Part shown: positions 20,412 through 27,767 of the stretch, piece after piece | How the letters are laid out: each line of letters begins with the position of its first letter | Numbering within the stretch: position 1 is the stretch's first letter | Assembly (NCBI GenBank): GCA_016793585.1 | Contig: JAEUJR010000620.1 | Span: 1-29,784 of the forward strand | Source of the DNA: Archangium sp. | GTDB lineage: Bacteria > Myxococcota > Myxococcia > Myxococcales > Myxococcaceae | DNA length: 29,784 nt | Direction: 5' to 3' | Notes under the pieces: generated by a model | Database searches by the model: none | What the model was told of the DNA's origin: nothing | Seen by the model: only the letters and a program-made list of their open reading frames with translations | Translations under genes and position numbers: made by a program

Positions 20412-20615
20412 ATGAACGACGCGCGCGCCCTCGAGCTGAACCTGCCCACCCTCTCCTTCTGCACGCCACACTGGTGCGTGACGGTGCCGGCGCGCCTGGG
20501 AGCGGTGCAGCGCTACTTCTGTGCCTCGCAGGCGGTGGCGCAGCGCCTGCTTTCGATGTTCGTCCGCGCGCGCACGCCGACGCCGCACCGCCGAGGCTGG
20601 CCCTTCACGCGGTGA
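20412..20615 (+). CDS. Small Cys-rich hypothetical protein, 67 aa
   Basis: ATG at 20412 begins a 67-residue protein; an upstream in-frame TTG at 20394 is less likely. It contains FCTPHWC, then about 15 residues later RYFCASQ followed by an amphipathic helix (AVAQRLLSMFVRAR) and a basic tail ending in RGWPFTR. Three Cys and a His in a compact beta-beta-alpha-like order recall the start of small treble-clef metal-binding domains (YFC...C), but a fourth Cys is missing, so this is only a resemblance. The protein has no signal peptide. The stop is 3 bases from the convergent LytTR-gene stop. I do not recognise the family; composition and lack of shadow character favour a real gene. Confidence 0.5.
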   Translation: MNDARALELNLPTLSFCTPHWCVTVPARLGAVQRYFCASQAVAQRLLSMFVRARTPTPHRRGWPFTR

Positions 20616-20618
20616 CCG

Positions 20619-21347
20619 TCACAACCCGAGCGCGGCCTTCACGGCGCCGACGCTGCGGCGGCTCACCTTCGCCACCTGCCCGTCGGCCAGCTTCACCTCG
20701 TGCATGCCGTCGATGGTGCTCAACGACTTCACCGCGTCGAGGCGAATCAACTCGGCGCGATGCACGCGCAGAAACCCATGAGGCGCGAGCCGCTCCTCGA
20801 GCGTCGAGAGCGACTCTTCGATGAGGTGCTCCTCACCTTCGGCGACGAAGACGGTGTACTTGTCGGACGACCAGAAGCGCGTGAGCTGCCGCGCGTCGAA
20901 GAAGCGCACCGTGCCGCGCGTGCTCGCCACCACCCGCGTCGCTTGCGCCGGCGCCACGGCCTCGAGCGCCTTCGCGACCCGCTCCCGTGACGCGCTCTGC
21001 TTCGCGCGAACCTTCTCGACGGCCGCCGCCAGCCGCTCCGCGCGCACGGGCTTGAGCAGGTAGTCGACCGCGTTCACCTCGAACGCCTTCACGGCGAACT
21101 CGTCGTAGGCGGTGCAGAAGACGACAGGCGGCAGGTCGGCGTGGCGCTGCGCGAGCGTGAGGCCATCGAGGCCGGGCATGCGCACGTCGAGAAAGAGCAC
21201 GTCGGGTGACAGGGCGCGCGCCTGGCTCAGCGCCTGCTCGCCGTCTTCGGCTTCGCCCACCACCTCGACCCCGAGCGCTTCGAGCTGCCGGCAGAGCCGC
21301 CTCCGCGCGGGCGCTTCGTCATCGACGACCAGTGCACGAAGCGCCAT
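20619..21347 (-). CDS. LytTR-family response regulator, 242 aa
   Basis: The receiver domain (residues 1-120) shows DDE at 9-11, phosphoacceptor Asp54 (LFLDVRMPG), the T of FCTAYD and the K of LLKPV. A linker leads to a LytTR DNA-binding domain (about 140-240) with FWSSDKYTVF, RVHRAELI and KVSRRS. The real start is the ATG at 21347; in-frame upstream codons lie inside the kinase gene. It follows the LytS-type kinase by 10 bases, with GAGGTG overlapping the kinase stop as its ribosome site, so the pair is translationally linked. It should act as a transcription factor switched by that kinase; targets are unknown, and the divergent FHA/amidohydrolase promoter is a natural candidate. Confidence 0.93.
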   Translation of the reverse strand: MALRALVVDDEAPARRRLCRQLEALGVEVVGEAEDGEQALSQARALSPDVLFLDVRMPGLDGLTLAQRHADLPPVVFCTAYDEFAVKAFEVNAVDYLLKPVRAERLAAAVEKVRAKQSASRERVAKALEAVAPAQATRVVASTRGTVRFFDARQLTRFWSSDKYTVFVAEGEEHLIEESLSTLEERLAPHGFLRVHRAELIRLDAVKSLSTIDGMHEVKLADGQVAKVSRRSVGAVKAALGL

Positions 21348-21357
21348 GGCGAACACC

Positions 21358-22422
21358 TCAGACAGGCAAGGCGAGCCGCGCGAGACAGCCACCACCCGGC
21401 GCGGCCTCGAGGGCGAACCGGCTCGACTCACCGAACGCCAGCCGCAGCCGCTCGGCGAGGTCCTTCATGCTCGTCTGCGTGCCCTGGTGCGTGGAGGCGC
21501 CGGGCCCGGGCCCATCGTCGCGCACCTCGATGACGACGTGGCCGGCTTCGCGTCGCGCCGAGACGTCGACCCGGCCCGACTTGCGGTCGGCCAGCCCGTG
21601 CAGAATCGCGTTCTCGACGAGCGGCTGCAGCAACAGCGGCGGCACCTCGAACGAGGCGAGCGAGGGGTCGAGCGAGACGGTCGTCGCGAGCCGCGCGCCG
21701 AAGCGCGCCTGTTGAATCGCGAGGTAGTCCGTCACCATCTCGAACTCGCGCGCGAGCGGCACCACCCGCGTCTTGTTGCTGTCGAGCGCGTAGCGAAACA
21801 GGTCGGCGAGGCGCTCCAACGTGCGCTCGGCCAGCGCGGGGTCGTCGGGAATGAGGCTGGCGACGGTGTTGATGGAGTTGAAGAAGAAGTGCGGGTTGGT
21901 GCGCGCCTGCAGCGCCTCGAGCTGGGCGCGCAACGACGCCTGGCGCTCGGCCATGGCGAGGCGCTCGATGCGCTGAGCGCGGTTGCGCTGCCCCTGCACG
22001 AGCAGCGACGGGAAGATGATGAGGCTCGAGATGATGACGCTCACCACGGCGAAGGGCAGCGCCCCCAGCTCCTTGCCACAGACGAGGTTGTGCAGCGGCC
22101 TGATGGCGAGGCTGAGCAGCGTGGCGCCAACCGTCACCACCACCACGTGCAGGGCCCCCCGCGCCCAGCGCGACTCGAGCCGCGCGAGCAGGCGCGGCAT
22201 CACGAAGACGTAGAGCGGGTGCAGCGTGAGCGTCATCGCGACGAAGGGAATCGTCATCGACGCGAGCTTCTGCAGCTGCGCCGTCGTCGACAGCGTGAAG
22301 AGGTCTTCGACGAGCAGCAGCACCGCGATGAGGGGCGCGAACGGGTAGATGAAGAGCAGCTCCTTCGGCAGCAGCGGCGCCGCCTCGGGGGCAGGGACAT
22401 CGATGCGGGTGGAGCCGCTCAT
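21358..22422 (-). CDS. LytS/YehU-type membrane sensor histidine kinase, 354 aa
   Basis: The ATG at 22422 (MSGSTRIDV) is chosen because the longer frame runs antisense through the FHA gene and is Arg/His-rich shadow. Four transmembrane helices (about 20-140) are followed by a short coiled coil and the His_kinase domain with NPHFFFNSINT, His178 being the phospho-site. The ATPase lobe has LVENAILHG (N box) and RDDGPGPG (G1). The sensor portion has no extracytoplasmic domain, so the stimulus is probably sensed in or at the membrane. It is cotranscribed with the LytTR regulator. A TATGGT hexamer sits 8 bases upstream of the ATG, with no Shine-Dalgarno, suggesting a leaderless message. Confidence 0.92.
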   Translation of the reverse strand: MSGSTRIDVPAPEAAPLLPKELLFIYPFAPLIAVLLLVEDLFTLSTTAQLQKLASMTIPFVAMTLTLHPLYVFVMPRLLARLESRWARGALHVVVVTVGATLLSLAIRPLHNLVCGKELGALPFAVVSVIISSLIIFPSLLVQGQRNRAQRIERLAMAERQASLRAQLEALQARTNPHFFFNSINTVASLIPDDPALAERTLERLADLFRYALDSNKTRVVPLAREFEMVTDYLAIQQARFGARLATTVSLDPSLASFEVPPLLLQPLVENAILHGLADRKSGRVDVSARREAGHVVIEVRDDGPGPGASTHQGTQTSMKDLAERLRLAFGESSRFALEAAPGGGCLARLALPV

Positions 22423-22430
22423 GCCCAGAC

Positions 22431-22436
22431 ACCATA
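22431..22436 (-). promoter_or_regulatory. Candidate -10 hexamer TATGGT of the kinase/LytTR operon
   Basis: On the minus strand TATGGT is followed by 8 bases and then ATG at 22422. It matches four of six bases of TATAAT. No -35 hexamer is clear. The gap to the divergent FHA start is only 99 bases. Confidence 0.42.
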
Positions 22437-22508
22437 TTCGGCCCCCTGGCGCGGTGCTGCCCCCGGGCTGACGAACGGTCTGCGCGCGCCGACGAGTGGC
22501 CATGGCGC

Positions 22509-22514
22509 TAGGCT
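22509..22514 (+). promoter_or_regulatory. Candidate -10 hexamer TAGGCT of the FHA/amidohydrolase operon
   Basis: TAGGCT is followed by 7 bases and the ATG at 22522. There is no ribosome binding site in the available space, in line with a leaderless message. No -35 hexamer is clear. Confidence 0.42.
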
Positions 22515-22521
22515 CGCGCGC

Positions 22522-23037
22522 ATGGGCGCTCCGCTTCCGCTGTCGACGCTGGCCCGGCAGGCGCTGATGCTGGGCAGTGGCTTCAACTCGCGCTACCCGC
22601 ACCCGTGGCTGGTGTGGGAACCCGGCAACCGGGTGAGCACCGTGCCTTCGGCCCACGGCATTCCCGTCACCACCGTGGTGCCGGTGACCTCGCCGAGTCA
22701 GCCCGCCGAAGGTGACCCGCTGTGCTTCGCGCTGGTGGCGAGCCCCGGCCGTACCGTTCGCGTCGGCCGCTCGCCCGAGAGCGACATCGTCGTCGACGAC
22801 CTCACCGTGTCGCGCGACCACCTCGAGCTGTGCCCCGACGCCGAGGGCTGGTTCGTGCGCGTACCGCGGCAGTCGAGCGCCACCACGCTGGTCCGCAAGA
22901 TGTCGCTGCAGCCCGGAGAGACGATGCGGCTCGTCGACGGGTGCGCCATCGTCGCGGGCGGCGTGCAGCTCACCTTCAGCGCGCAGGGCAAGCTGCTGGC
23001 GCGCGTGTTGGGCACGGCGGAGCGACTGCGCGGATGA
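22522..23037 (+). CDS. FHA-domain protein, 171 aa
   Basis: The N-terminal 65 residues include a conserved-looking block SRYPHPWLVWEPG. The C-terminal FHA domain (about 66-165) has the phosphopeptide-binding signature Gly82-Arg83 (VGRSPESDI) and S97-R-D-H100, as in canonical phosphothreonine readers. It should bind threonine-phosphorylated partners of Ser/Thr kinases. The stop overlaps the start of the amidohydrolase gene (ATGA, 23034-23037), so the two are translationally coupled. The pairing of a cytoplasmic phospho-reader with a predicted lipoprotein enzyme is unusual. The start follows a near-leaderless promoter pattern. Confidence 0.88.
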   Translation: MGAPLPLSTLARQALMLGSGFNSRYPHPWLVWEPGNRVSTVPSAHGIPVTTVVPVTSPSQPAEGDPLCFALVASPGRTVRVGRSPESDIVVDDLTVSRDHLELCPDAEGWFVRVPRQSSATTLVRKMSLQPGETMRLVDGCAIVAGGVQLTFSAQGKLLARVLGTAERLRG

Positions 23038-24386
23038 AGCGGGTCGTCGTCGCGGCGCTCGTGTTCGGAAGCGCCTGCGCCACGCAGCGCCCGCTCGTTC
23101 GCTGGGCAGACCAGGTCCACCGGTGGTGCGTCACCGGCGCGTTCGTGTTCGACGGCCGCGCTCGGCAGGGCCCGATGGACGTGTTCGTGCGCGGTGAAGT
23201 CATCGACGCCGTCACGCCGACGACGGGCCCGCAGCCGGCGTGCCTCGATGGCCGGGGGAAGACGCTCACGCCCGGCCTCATCGACGCGCACGTGCACCTC
23301 GGGCTCTCGGCCGGCCACGCGCCGTGGGACCTGCGGGTGCCCGACCTGAAGCAGCAGCTCGATGGGCTGCTCTACTCTGGGGTCACCACCGCGCTCGATG
23401 CGGCGACGTCACGAGGCCTCGACGAGGTGCTGGCGCAAGAGGCTCCTTTCGCGCGCCTCGTACGGGCGAGCCGCATCATCACGGCAGAAGGCGGCCACCC
23501 CGGGCCCATGATTCGGGCGGGCGCGCCGTGGCCCATCGCCGACGTGATGCTCGCGCCGATGCTGGCGCCCGTCTCGGGCGACACGACCGACGTCGAAGCC
23601 GTGCTCTCGTCGGTGCTCGCCTCGAAGCCCGACGTGGTGAAGGTCGTCTACGACGACATGCCGCCCGGGGCGCCGCACCTCTCGCACCCGATGCTGGTCG
23701 CCCTGCTCTCGGCCGCGAAGGCGCGCGGCGTTCGCGTCGTCGTGCACGTGGGCTCGGCGACCGAGGCCATCGAGGCCGCCGAGGCTGGCGCGTCACTGTT
23801 GATGCACACGCCGTGGGAGACCGTGTTGACCGACGAAGAGGTGCGGCGGCTCGCGGCGACGAAGGTGCCCATCGTGACGACGCGGCGCGTGCACGGTGCG
23901 TTGACCGAGGTGCTCGAGCAGCGCGTATCGCTGCATGCCCTCGAGCGTGAGGTGCGGCCCGACGTGGAGCCGGCGATTCACCACCGGCCCGAGGGCTTCG
24001 CGATGCGCGGGCTCGACGCGTCGCAGGAGCACGCGCTGGCCCGCTACGACGCGAACCTGAAAGAGAACGTGCGGCGGCTTCACGAGGCGGGCGTGGTGCT
24101 GGTGGCCGGCACCGACTCGGGCCTGCCGAACGTGATTCACGGCGCCGCGCTGCACCGCGAGCTCCAGGCGCTCGTCGCCTCGGGCTTCACGACGACCGAG
24201 GCGCTGGCGTCGGCCACCTCCATCGCCGCGAAGGTGCTGCTGCCCGGCGAGCACGTGGGCGTCATCGAGCCCGGAGCGCGCGCCGACCTGCTGCTCGTCG
24301 AAGGAGACCCGCTCGACGACGTCACCGCGCTCGAGCACGTCGTCGGCGTCTGGCGTTCAGGCCGCCCCGTCGAGCGGGCCCGATGA
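23034..24386 (+). CDS. Amidohydrolase-family lipoprotein (imidazolonepropionase-like), 450 aa
   Basis: The start MKRVVVAALVFGSAC suggests a lipoprotein signal with Cys15, although GSAC is not an ideal lipobox. The metal-dependent amidohydrolase barrel shows His86 and His88 (DAHVHLG), Lys203 (VVKVVY, the likely carboxylated bridging Lys), His238 (VVHVGS), His258 (LMHTPW) and Asp361 (AGTDSG), a full binuclear-type ligand set. The flanking beta-sandwich is formed by residues 33-80 and the C-terminal 'GARADLLLVEGDPL' segment. The reaction is probably hydrolysis of a cyclic amide or peptide (prolidase or imidazolonepropionase-like); the substrate is unknown. It is coupled to the FHA gene by a 4-base overlap and followed by a hairpin. 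Confidence 0.88.
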   Translation: MKRVVVAALVFGSACATQRPLVRWADQVHRWCVTGAFVFDGRARQGPMDVFVRGEVIDAVTPTTGPQPACLDGRGKTLTPGLIDAHVHLGLSAGHAPWDLRVPDLKQQLDGLLYSGVTTALDAATSRGLDEVLAQEAPFARLVRASRIITAEGGHPGPMIRAGAPWPIADVMLAPMLAPVSGDTTDVEAVLSSVLASKPDVVKVVYDDMPPGAPHLSHPMLVALLSAAKARGVRVVVHVGSATEAIEAAEAGASLLMHTPWETVLTDEEVRRLAATKVPIVTTRRVHGALTEVLEQRVSLHALEREVRPDVEPAIHHRPEGFAMRGLDASQEHALARYDANLKENVRRLHEAGVVLVAGTDSGLPNVIHGAALHRELQALVASGFTTTEALASATSIAAKVLLPGEHVGVIEPGARADLLLVEGDPLDDVTALEHVVGVWRSGRPVERAR

Positions 24387-24412
24387 GCGGGACGATTGAG
24401 TCGGCCCCGCTC
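24385..24412 (+). terminator. Candidate terminator hairpin after the amidohydrolase gene
   Basis: GAGCGGG (24385-24391) pairs with CCCGCTC (24406-24412) as a 7-bp GC stem around a 14-base loop, overlapping the stop codon. No T-tract follows. The loop includes the candidate -35 of the next gene. Confidence 0.38.
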
Positions 24413-24424
24413 GTGACGTAGTGC
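24396..24424 (+). promoter_or_regulatory. Candidate sigma70-type promoter for the deaminase operon
   Basis: TTGAGT (24396-24401), a 17-base spacer, then TAGTGC (24419-24424). The -35 has four consensus bases (TTGA) and the spacer is ideal. The hexamer ends 9 bases before the GTG start, predicting a near-leaderless transcript. Confidence 0.45.
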
Positions 24425-24433
24425 TGGCAGACC

Positions 24434-25486
24434 GTGTTCCTCGACCTCCACCGTCACCTCGAGGGCTCACACAGCCCCGCCGCGCTGGCCGACGTCGCGC
24501 GTGCCTTCGACCTGCGCACGCCGTTCTTCTTCGACGAGACGACGGGCCGCTTCCGTGACGCCGCCGAACTGAGCCGCGCGCTCACCATGGCCGGCCCGTC
24601 TGACGACGCGTCGGTCTTCTACCGGTGCATCGTGCTGGCACGGCAGGCGTACGTGAGCGTGCCGGCCATTCGTGCCCTCGCCGTCGCCGCCTTCGAAGAG
24701 GCCGCCGCAACCACCGACGGCTTCGAGCTGCGCATCAGCCTCTTCTCGATGACGCGCACGCTGCTCGAGAACCTGAAGAAGGCGTGGCGCGAGGTGCCTC
24801 CACGGGAGTTCGCCGAGACGTGGGCGCGCCCGGTGCTGCTCGCCGTGCTGTCTGCGCGTGACGAGGTGGCGGCGAAGACGAAGAAGCCGATGGTGGTGCG
24901 CCTGGGGCTCTCGCGCACGTGGGAGAGCGGCCCGCACTACGAAGCGCTCGCCGACGTCGTCATCGAGCACGCGAAGCAGCTCGTCGGGCTCGACGTGCTC
25001 GGCATCGTGCCGCCGCCTGACACCGAGCCCATGCCCGAGGGGTTGGTCTCGCTCATTCACCGGCTGCGGCCGCACCTGAGCGACCTCACCATTCACGCGG
25101 GCGAGTTCGCCGGCCATGGCTCCATCGACAAGGTGCTCGGGCTGGCACCACGCGGCATCGGGCACGGCGTGCACGCGCTCGAGAGCGGCGCCACGCTCGA
25201 GCGGCTCGTCAAAGACGGCGTCACCCTCGAGGTGTGCCCGACGAGCAACAGGCTGCTGATTCCGTCGGCCCTCGAGCGGCTGCGGGCGCACACCCAGGGC
25301 CTCGAGCCGTTGCCTGCGCTCCAGCGGGCCCACGTGCACTGCGTGCTGGGCAGCGACGACCCGACCCCGATGGGCACCACGTTTCCCGCCGAGCTCGACG
25401 TGGCGCGCACCATCGGCGTGAACCTGAACCAGCTCGAGGCCGACATGCGCCGCCGTTGGCTCGAGATGACCGGCGTCTCTCTCTGA
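24434..25486 (+). CDS. Adenosine deaminase-family metal-dependent hydrolase, 350 aa
   Basis: The GTG start at 24434 leads straight into the ADA signature DLHRHLEGS (metal ligands His6 and His8). Further catalytic residues are all present: HAGE (His221, catalytic Glu224), GHGVH (His244), CPTSN, and SDDP with Asp308-Asp309. Length is normal for the family. The enzyme would deaminate adenosine, adenine or a related purine in the cytoplasm; some relatives act on other substrates, so the exact one is open. It leads an apparent three-gene unit with a methyltransferase 16 bases downstream. No Shine-Dalgarno is visible; the start-proximal promoter hexamer supports a leaderless message. Confidence 0.9.
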   Translation: MFLDLHRHLEGSHSPAALADVARAFDLRTPFFFDETTGRFRDAAELSRALTMAGPSDDASVFYRCIVLARQAYVSVPAIRALAVAAFEEAAATTDGFELRISLFSMTRTLLENLKKAWREVPPREFAETWARPVLLAVLSARDEVAAKTKKPMVVRLGLSRTWESGPHYEALADVVIEHAKQLVGLDVLGIVPPPDTEPMPEGLVSLIHRLRPHLSDLTIHAGEFAGHGSIDKVLGLAPRGIGHGVHALESGATLERLVKDGVTLEVCPTSNRLLIPSALERLRAHTQGLEPLPALQRAHVHCVLGSDDPTPMGTTFPAELDVARTIGVNLNQLEADMRRRWLEMTGVSL

Positions 25487-25502
25487 AGACAGGAGCCCTT
25501 CG

Positions 25503-26105
25503 ATGGCTGACCCACGCGAGTTCTGGAACGAGCGGTACGCAGTGCAGGGCTACATGTACGGCACCGAGCCGAACGACTTCTTGAAGAGCGTCGCGCCCAC
25601 GCTGAAGGGGCCGGTGTTGTGTCTCGGAGACGGTGAAGGCCGCAACGGCGTCTTCCTCGCGCAGCAGGGGTTGGCGGTGACCTCCATCGACCTCTCGCCC
25701 GTCGGCCTCGAGAAGGCGCAGGCGCTCGCGAAGCAGCGTGGTGTCTCTCTGACGACACAGGTCGCCGACCTCGAGTCGTACGACCTCGGCGCCACGAAGT
25801 GGGGCGCCATCGTCGCCATCTTCTGTCACCTGCCGCCGTGGGTTCGCACGAAGGTGCACGCGAACCTCGCGACCGCGCTGCTGCCCGGCGGCCGCTTCGT
25901 GCTCGAGGCGTACACGCCCAGGCAGCTCGCGTTCGACACCGGCGGGCCGAAGAACGCCGAGCTGCTGTACGAGCCCACCGCCCTGCGCAGCGAGCTGACC
26001 GGCCTCACCGTCGAGCGCTGTGAAGAGCTCGAGCGAGAGGTGCGCGAAGGTGAATGGCATCGCGGTCGCGCAGCCGTGGTGCAGGTGCTCGCGACGAAGC
26101 CGTGA
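25503..26105 (+). CDS. Class I SAM-dependent methyltransferase (TehB-like), 200 aa
   Basis: The ATG at 25503 has AGGAG 7 bases upstream, one of the clearest ribosome sites in the window. The N-terminus FWNERY...YGTEPNDFL is typical of TehB/thiopurine-like small methyltransferases. SAM motif I is LCLGDGEGRN (39-48), motif II the acidic end of SIDLSP, and a LPPGGRF-like loop (LLPGGRFVLEAY) follows. The Asp-for-Gly pattern GDGEGRN is normal for this subgroup. The substrate is unknown; relatives detoxify oxyanions or methylate small molecules. It is the second gene after the deaminase and ends 7 bases before the next start. Confidence 0.9.
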   Translation: MADPREFWNERYAVQGYMYGTEPNDFLKSVAPTLKGPVLCLGDGEGRNGVFLAQQGLAVTSIDLSPVGLEKAQALAKQRGVSLTTQVADLESYDLGATKWGAIVAIFCHLPPWVRTKVHANLATALLPGGRFVLEAYTPRQLAFDTGGPKNAELLYEPTALRSELTGLTVERCEELEREVREGEWHRGRAAVVQVLATKP

Positions 26106-26112
26106 GCCCGGC

Positions 26113-26535
26113 GTGTTGCTGACCTTCGCGCACGAGAGCGGCTGCTCGGTCGTCATCGATGACGACGGGCGCGTGGCCTACGCCTTCCTGCGCGGGCCCG
26201 ATGACGAAATCATCGGCGACGTGTGGCTGTTCAACCGTATCGCGCCGAAGACACCCATCGACTGGGCCGACCCGACGCAGGCGCCGTACCTCAACCCGCC
26301 CGAGCTCGCGCGGCCGTTCGAGGGAAAGCTGCCGAGCCAGAAGGACGTGTCAGTGCAGTGGACGCTCGATGGCCCGCTGCTGCTGGCCGATGTGCTCATT
26401 CGTGGACAGCTGCTGGCGCGGCTCTCTCCGGGCAGCACGCCGGGGTGGAACGTATTGTCGCTCGCGGCGGGGCCCTGCGCGCAGCCCTTCCCCGAGCCGG
26501 AAGAAGAGGACTCAGGGGCAGGCGATGGGACGTGA
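26113..26535 (+). CDS. Small hypothetical protein, 140 aa
   Basis: GTG at 26113 is the best start: the frame is open further upstream but that part overlaps the methyltransferase gene. The protein begins LLTFAHESGCSVVIDDDGRV, has a beta-rich middle with DVWLFNR and a C-terminal acidic tail (EPEEEDSG). There is no signal peptide or membrane helix. I believe similar proteins occur in other myxobacteria, from memory and unchecked, with no known function. It is third in the deaminase/methyltransferase unit. Its last 24 bases overlap the 3' end of the opposite-strand gene at 26512. Confidence 0.75.
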   Translation: MLLTFAHESGCSVVIDDDGRVAYAFLRGPDDEIIGDVWLFNRIAPKTPIDWADPTQAPYLNPPELARPFEGKLPSQKDVSVQWTLDGPLLLADVLIRGQLLARLSPGSTPGWNVLSLAAGPCAQPFPEPEEEDSGAGDGT

Positions 26536-26997
26536 CTCGTCGGCGCTCGGCGGCTCGGCCTCGCACCCTTCGCGCGCCGCATGGGCGAGCACGCGCGCAA
26601 GCTGGCGGCGGTAGCCCTCGAACTGCGCTGCCACCTCTGCTTCACGGGCGATTCGGTCGGCCACGGGCCGCGCTGCCTGTACGAGCGGCAGCGCCGTGGC
26701 CGCCACCGAGAGACAGTCGGGCTCGGCGGGAAATAGCGCGACACAATGTTCGGCGACGTTGAGCGCAGCGGTGAACTCGCCCCGCGCGAAGCGGGCCTTC
26801 GCCTCACGGGCCATGTTCGCCGGGGTGCCGGGCGCGACCACGTCGCCGACTGCCAACGCCTTCAGCGCCGCCATCACCGGTCTGGTCTCGCGCCGAACCG
26901 CTGCCGCGTGTGGAGCCTCCGAGAACAGGAAGAGCCGGTCCAAACTCTCCGCAGCTGCACGTGCTCGCGCCGACCGCCCTGGTCCACTGCTCGTCAC
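26512..26997 (-). CDS. Hypothetical TPR-like protein with a Cys pair, 161 aa
   Basis: GTG at 26997 overlaps the stop of the preceding membrane-protein gene (GTGA), so the two are translationally coupled. The protein is all-helical by composition. A central segment, RFARGEFTAALNVAEHC, then CVALFPAEPDC, resembles a TPR helix pair with two Cys 10 residues apart. No signal peptide or transmembrane helix is seen. A related segment sits at the end of its partner protein, suggesting the two share an origin or bind each other. Function is not known. Confidence 0.68.
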   Translation of the reverse strand: MTSSGPGRSARARAAAESLDRLFLFSEAPHAAAVRRETRPVMAALKALAVGDVVAPGTPANMAREAKARFARGEFTAALNVAEHCVALFPAEPDCLSVAATALPLVQAARPVADRIAREAEVAAQFEGYRRQLARVLAHAAREGCEAEPPSADESRPIACP

Positions 26998-27719
26998 CTC
27001 GCGCGACTCACGCCTGCCGAGCGCGGCGAGCGGTGCGTCGCCAGCGCGCAGCGCCCTTCGTCTGCCTGACGGAGCGCCAGACAGTCGAGCCCGACGCCAA
27101 GCGCTTCGGCTTCGCGGCCACTGGCGATGAGGCCGTCGATGGTCGCGACGAGGAGCGGCGCCAGGTCGGCCGCTGGCACCAGCTCGTCGAGCGTGGCGGC
27201 GCTCACGTCGGGCGCCACGGGCCTCGAGCGCGGCGGGTGCAACGTGACGCTGCGCGGCTGCACCGTCACCGCGTTCTCTGGGCGCCGCGCCGAGACGACG
27301 CGCACGAAGCCATTCACCACGAACCCGAACCCCAGCAGCGCCAACCCCAGCGGCACCAACCGGCGCAGCACCGAACGCCGCCGCGCGCGCCGGGCCGACG
27401 TCTCTTGCTCGCGCACGAAGGCGACGTCTTCGGGCTCGAGCTCGAGCGCCCAGGGGTACCCCGCGCGCAGCACCGCGCGCACTGCCACTTCACGAGGCGT
27501 CGCTTCGCCGAAGCGCTGCAACCCGAACGTCTTCGCGCTGAGCAGCTCGAGCAGCCTGGGCGCCACGTTTCGCAGCTGCTCGACCGGCGCCGCGCGCACC
27601 AGCTCGATGAAGCGCTCGGGCTGCTCGTCGACGGTGAACGAGGCCTGGGCGAGGCGTGCCTGCGCCTCGAGCCCTGCGACCTCACCTGCCCGTGGTGAAG
27701 GACGAGTCGCGACCGTCAC
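26994..27719 (-). CDS. Hypothetical single-pass membrane protein with C-terminal TPR-like Cys-pair segment, 241 aa
   Basis: GTG at 27719 is the likely start. Residues 1-110 are cytoplasmic by the positive-inside rule, helical, with YPWALELEPEDV. An Arg-rich stretch precedes one transmembrane helix (about 118-139), and the remainder would be extracytoplasmic. The end contains EALGVGLDC and a second Cys 11 residues on, resembling the Cys-pair segment of the coupled downstream protein. It follows the enoyl-CoA isomerase gene by 48 bases containing a hairpin. I do not recognise the family; a role as a membrane adaptor is only a guess. Confidence 0.7.
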   Translation of the reverse strand: MTVATRPSPRAGEVAGLEAQARLAQASFTVDEQPERFIELVRAAPVEQLRNVAPRLLELLSAKTFGLQRFGEATPREVAVRAVLRAGYPWALELEPEDVAFVREQETSARRARRRSVLRRLVPLGLALLGFGFVVNGFVRVVSARRPENAVTVQPRSVTLHPPRSRPVAPDVSAATLDELVPAADLAPLLVATIDGLIASGREAEALGVGLDCLALRQADEGRCALATHRSPRSAGVSRAR

Positions 27720-27741
27720 GAGGTCACGACTCTCTCGCTGC

Positions 27742-27759
27742 GCTGGCGAAGCCGCCAGC
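27742..27759 (-). terminator. Hairpin between the isomerase and the membrane-protein gene
   Basis: A perfect 7-bp stem, GCTGGCG (27742-27748) with CGCCAGC (27753-27759), closes a 4-base loop, 8 bases beyond the isomerase stop. No T-tract is seen, so it may be a partial terminator or an RNA-stabilising element inside an operon. Confidence 0.42.
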
Positions 27760-27767
27760 CCCCCGGC

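Noticed and set aside
18723..20588. A 621-codon minus-strand ORF opposite the acyltransferase
   Set aside because: It is Arg/Gln/His-rich shadow sequence; the plus strand has the full AT3-SGNH protein.
22423..22821. N-terminal extension of the LytS-type kinase
   Set aside because: It is antisense to the FHA gene and basic shadow-like; the ATG at 22422 gives the normal family start before the first membrane helix.
21112..23037. Long plus-strand ORF that includes the FHA domain at its end
   Set aside because: The first 470 codons are antisense to the kinase/LytTR pair. Only the part from ATG 22522 is protein-like and has its own promoter-like hexamer.
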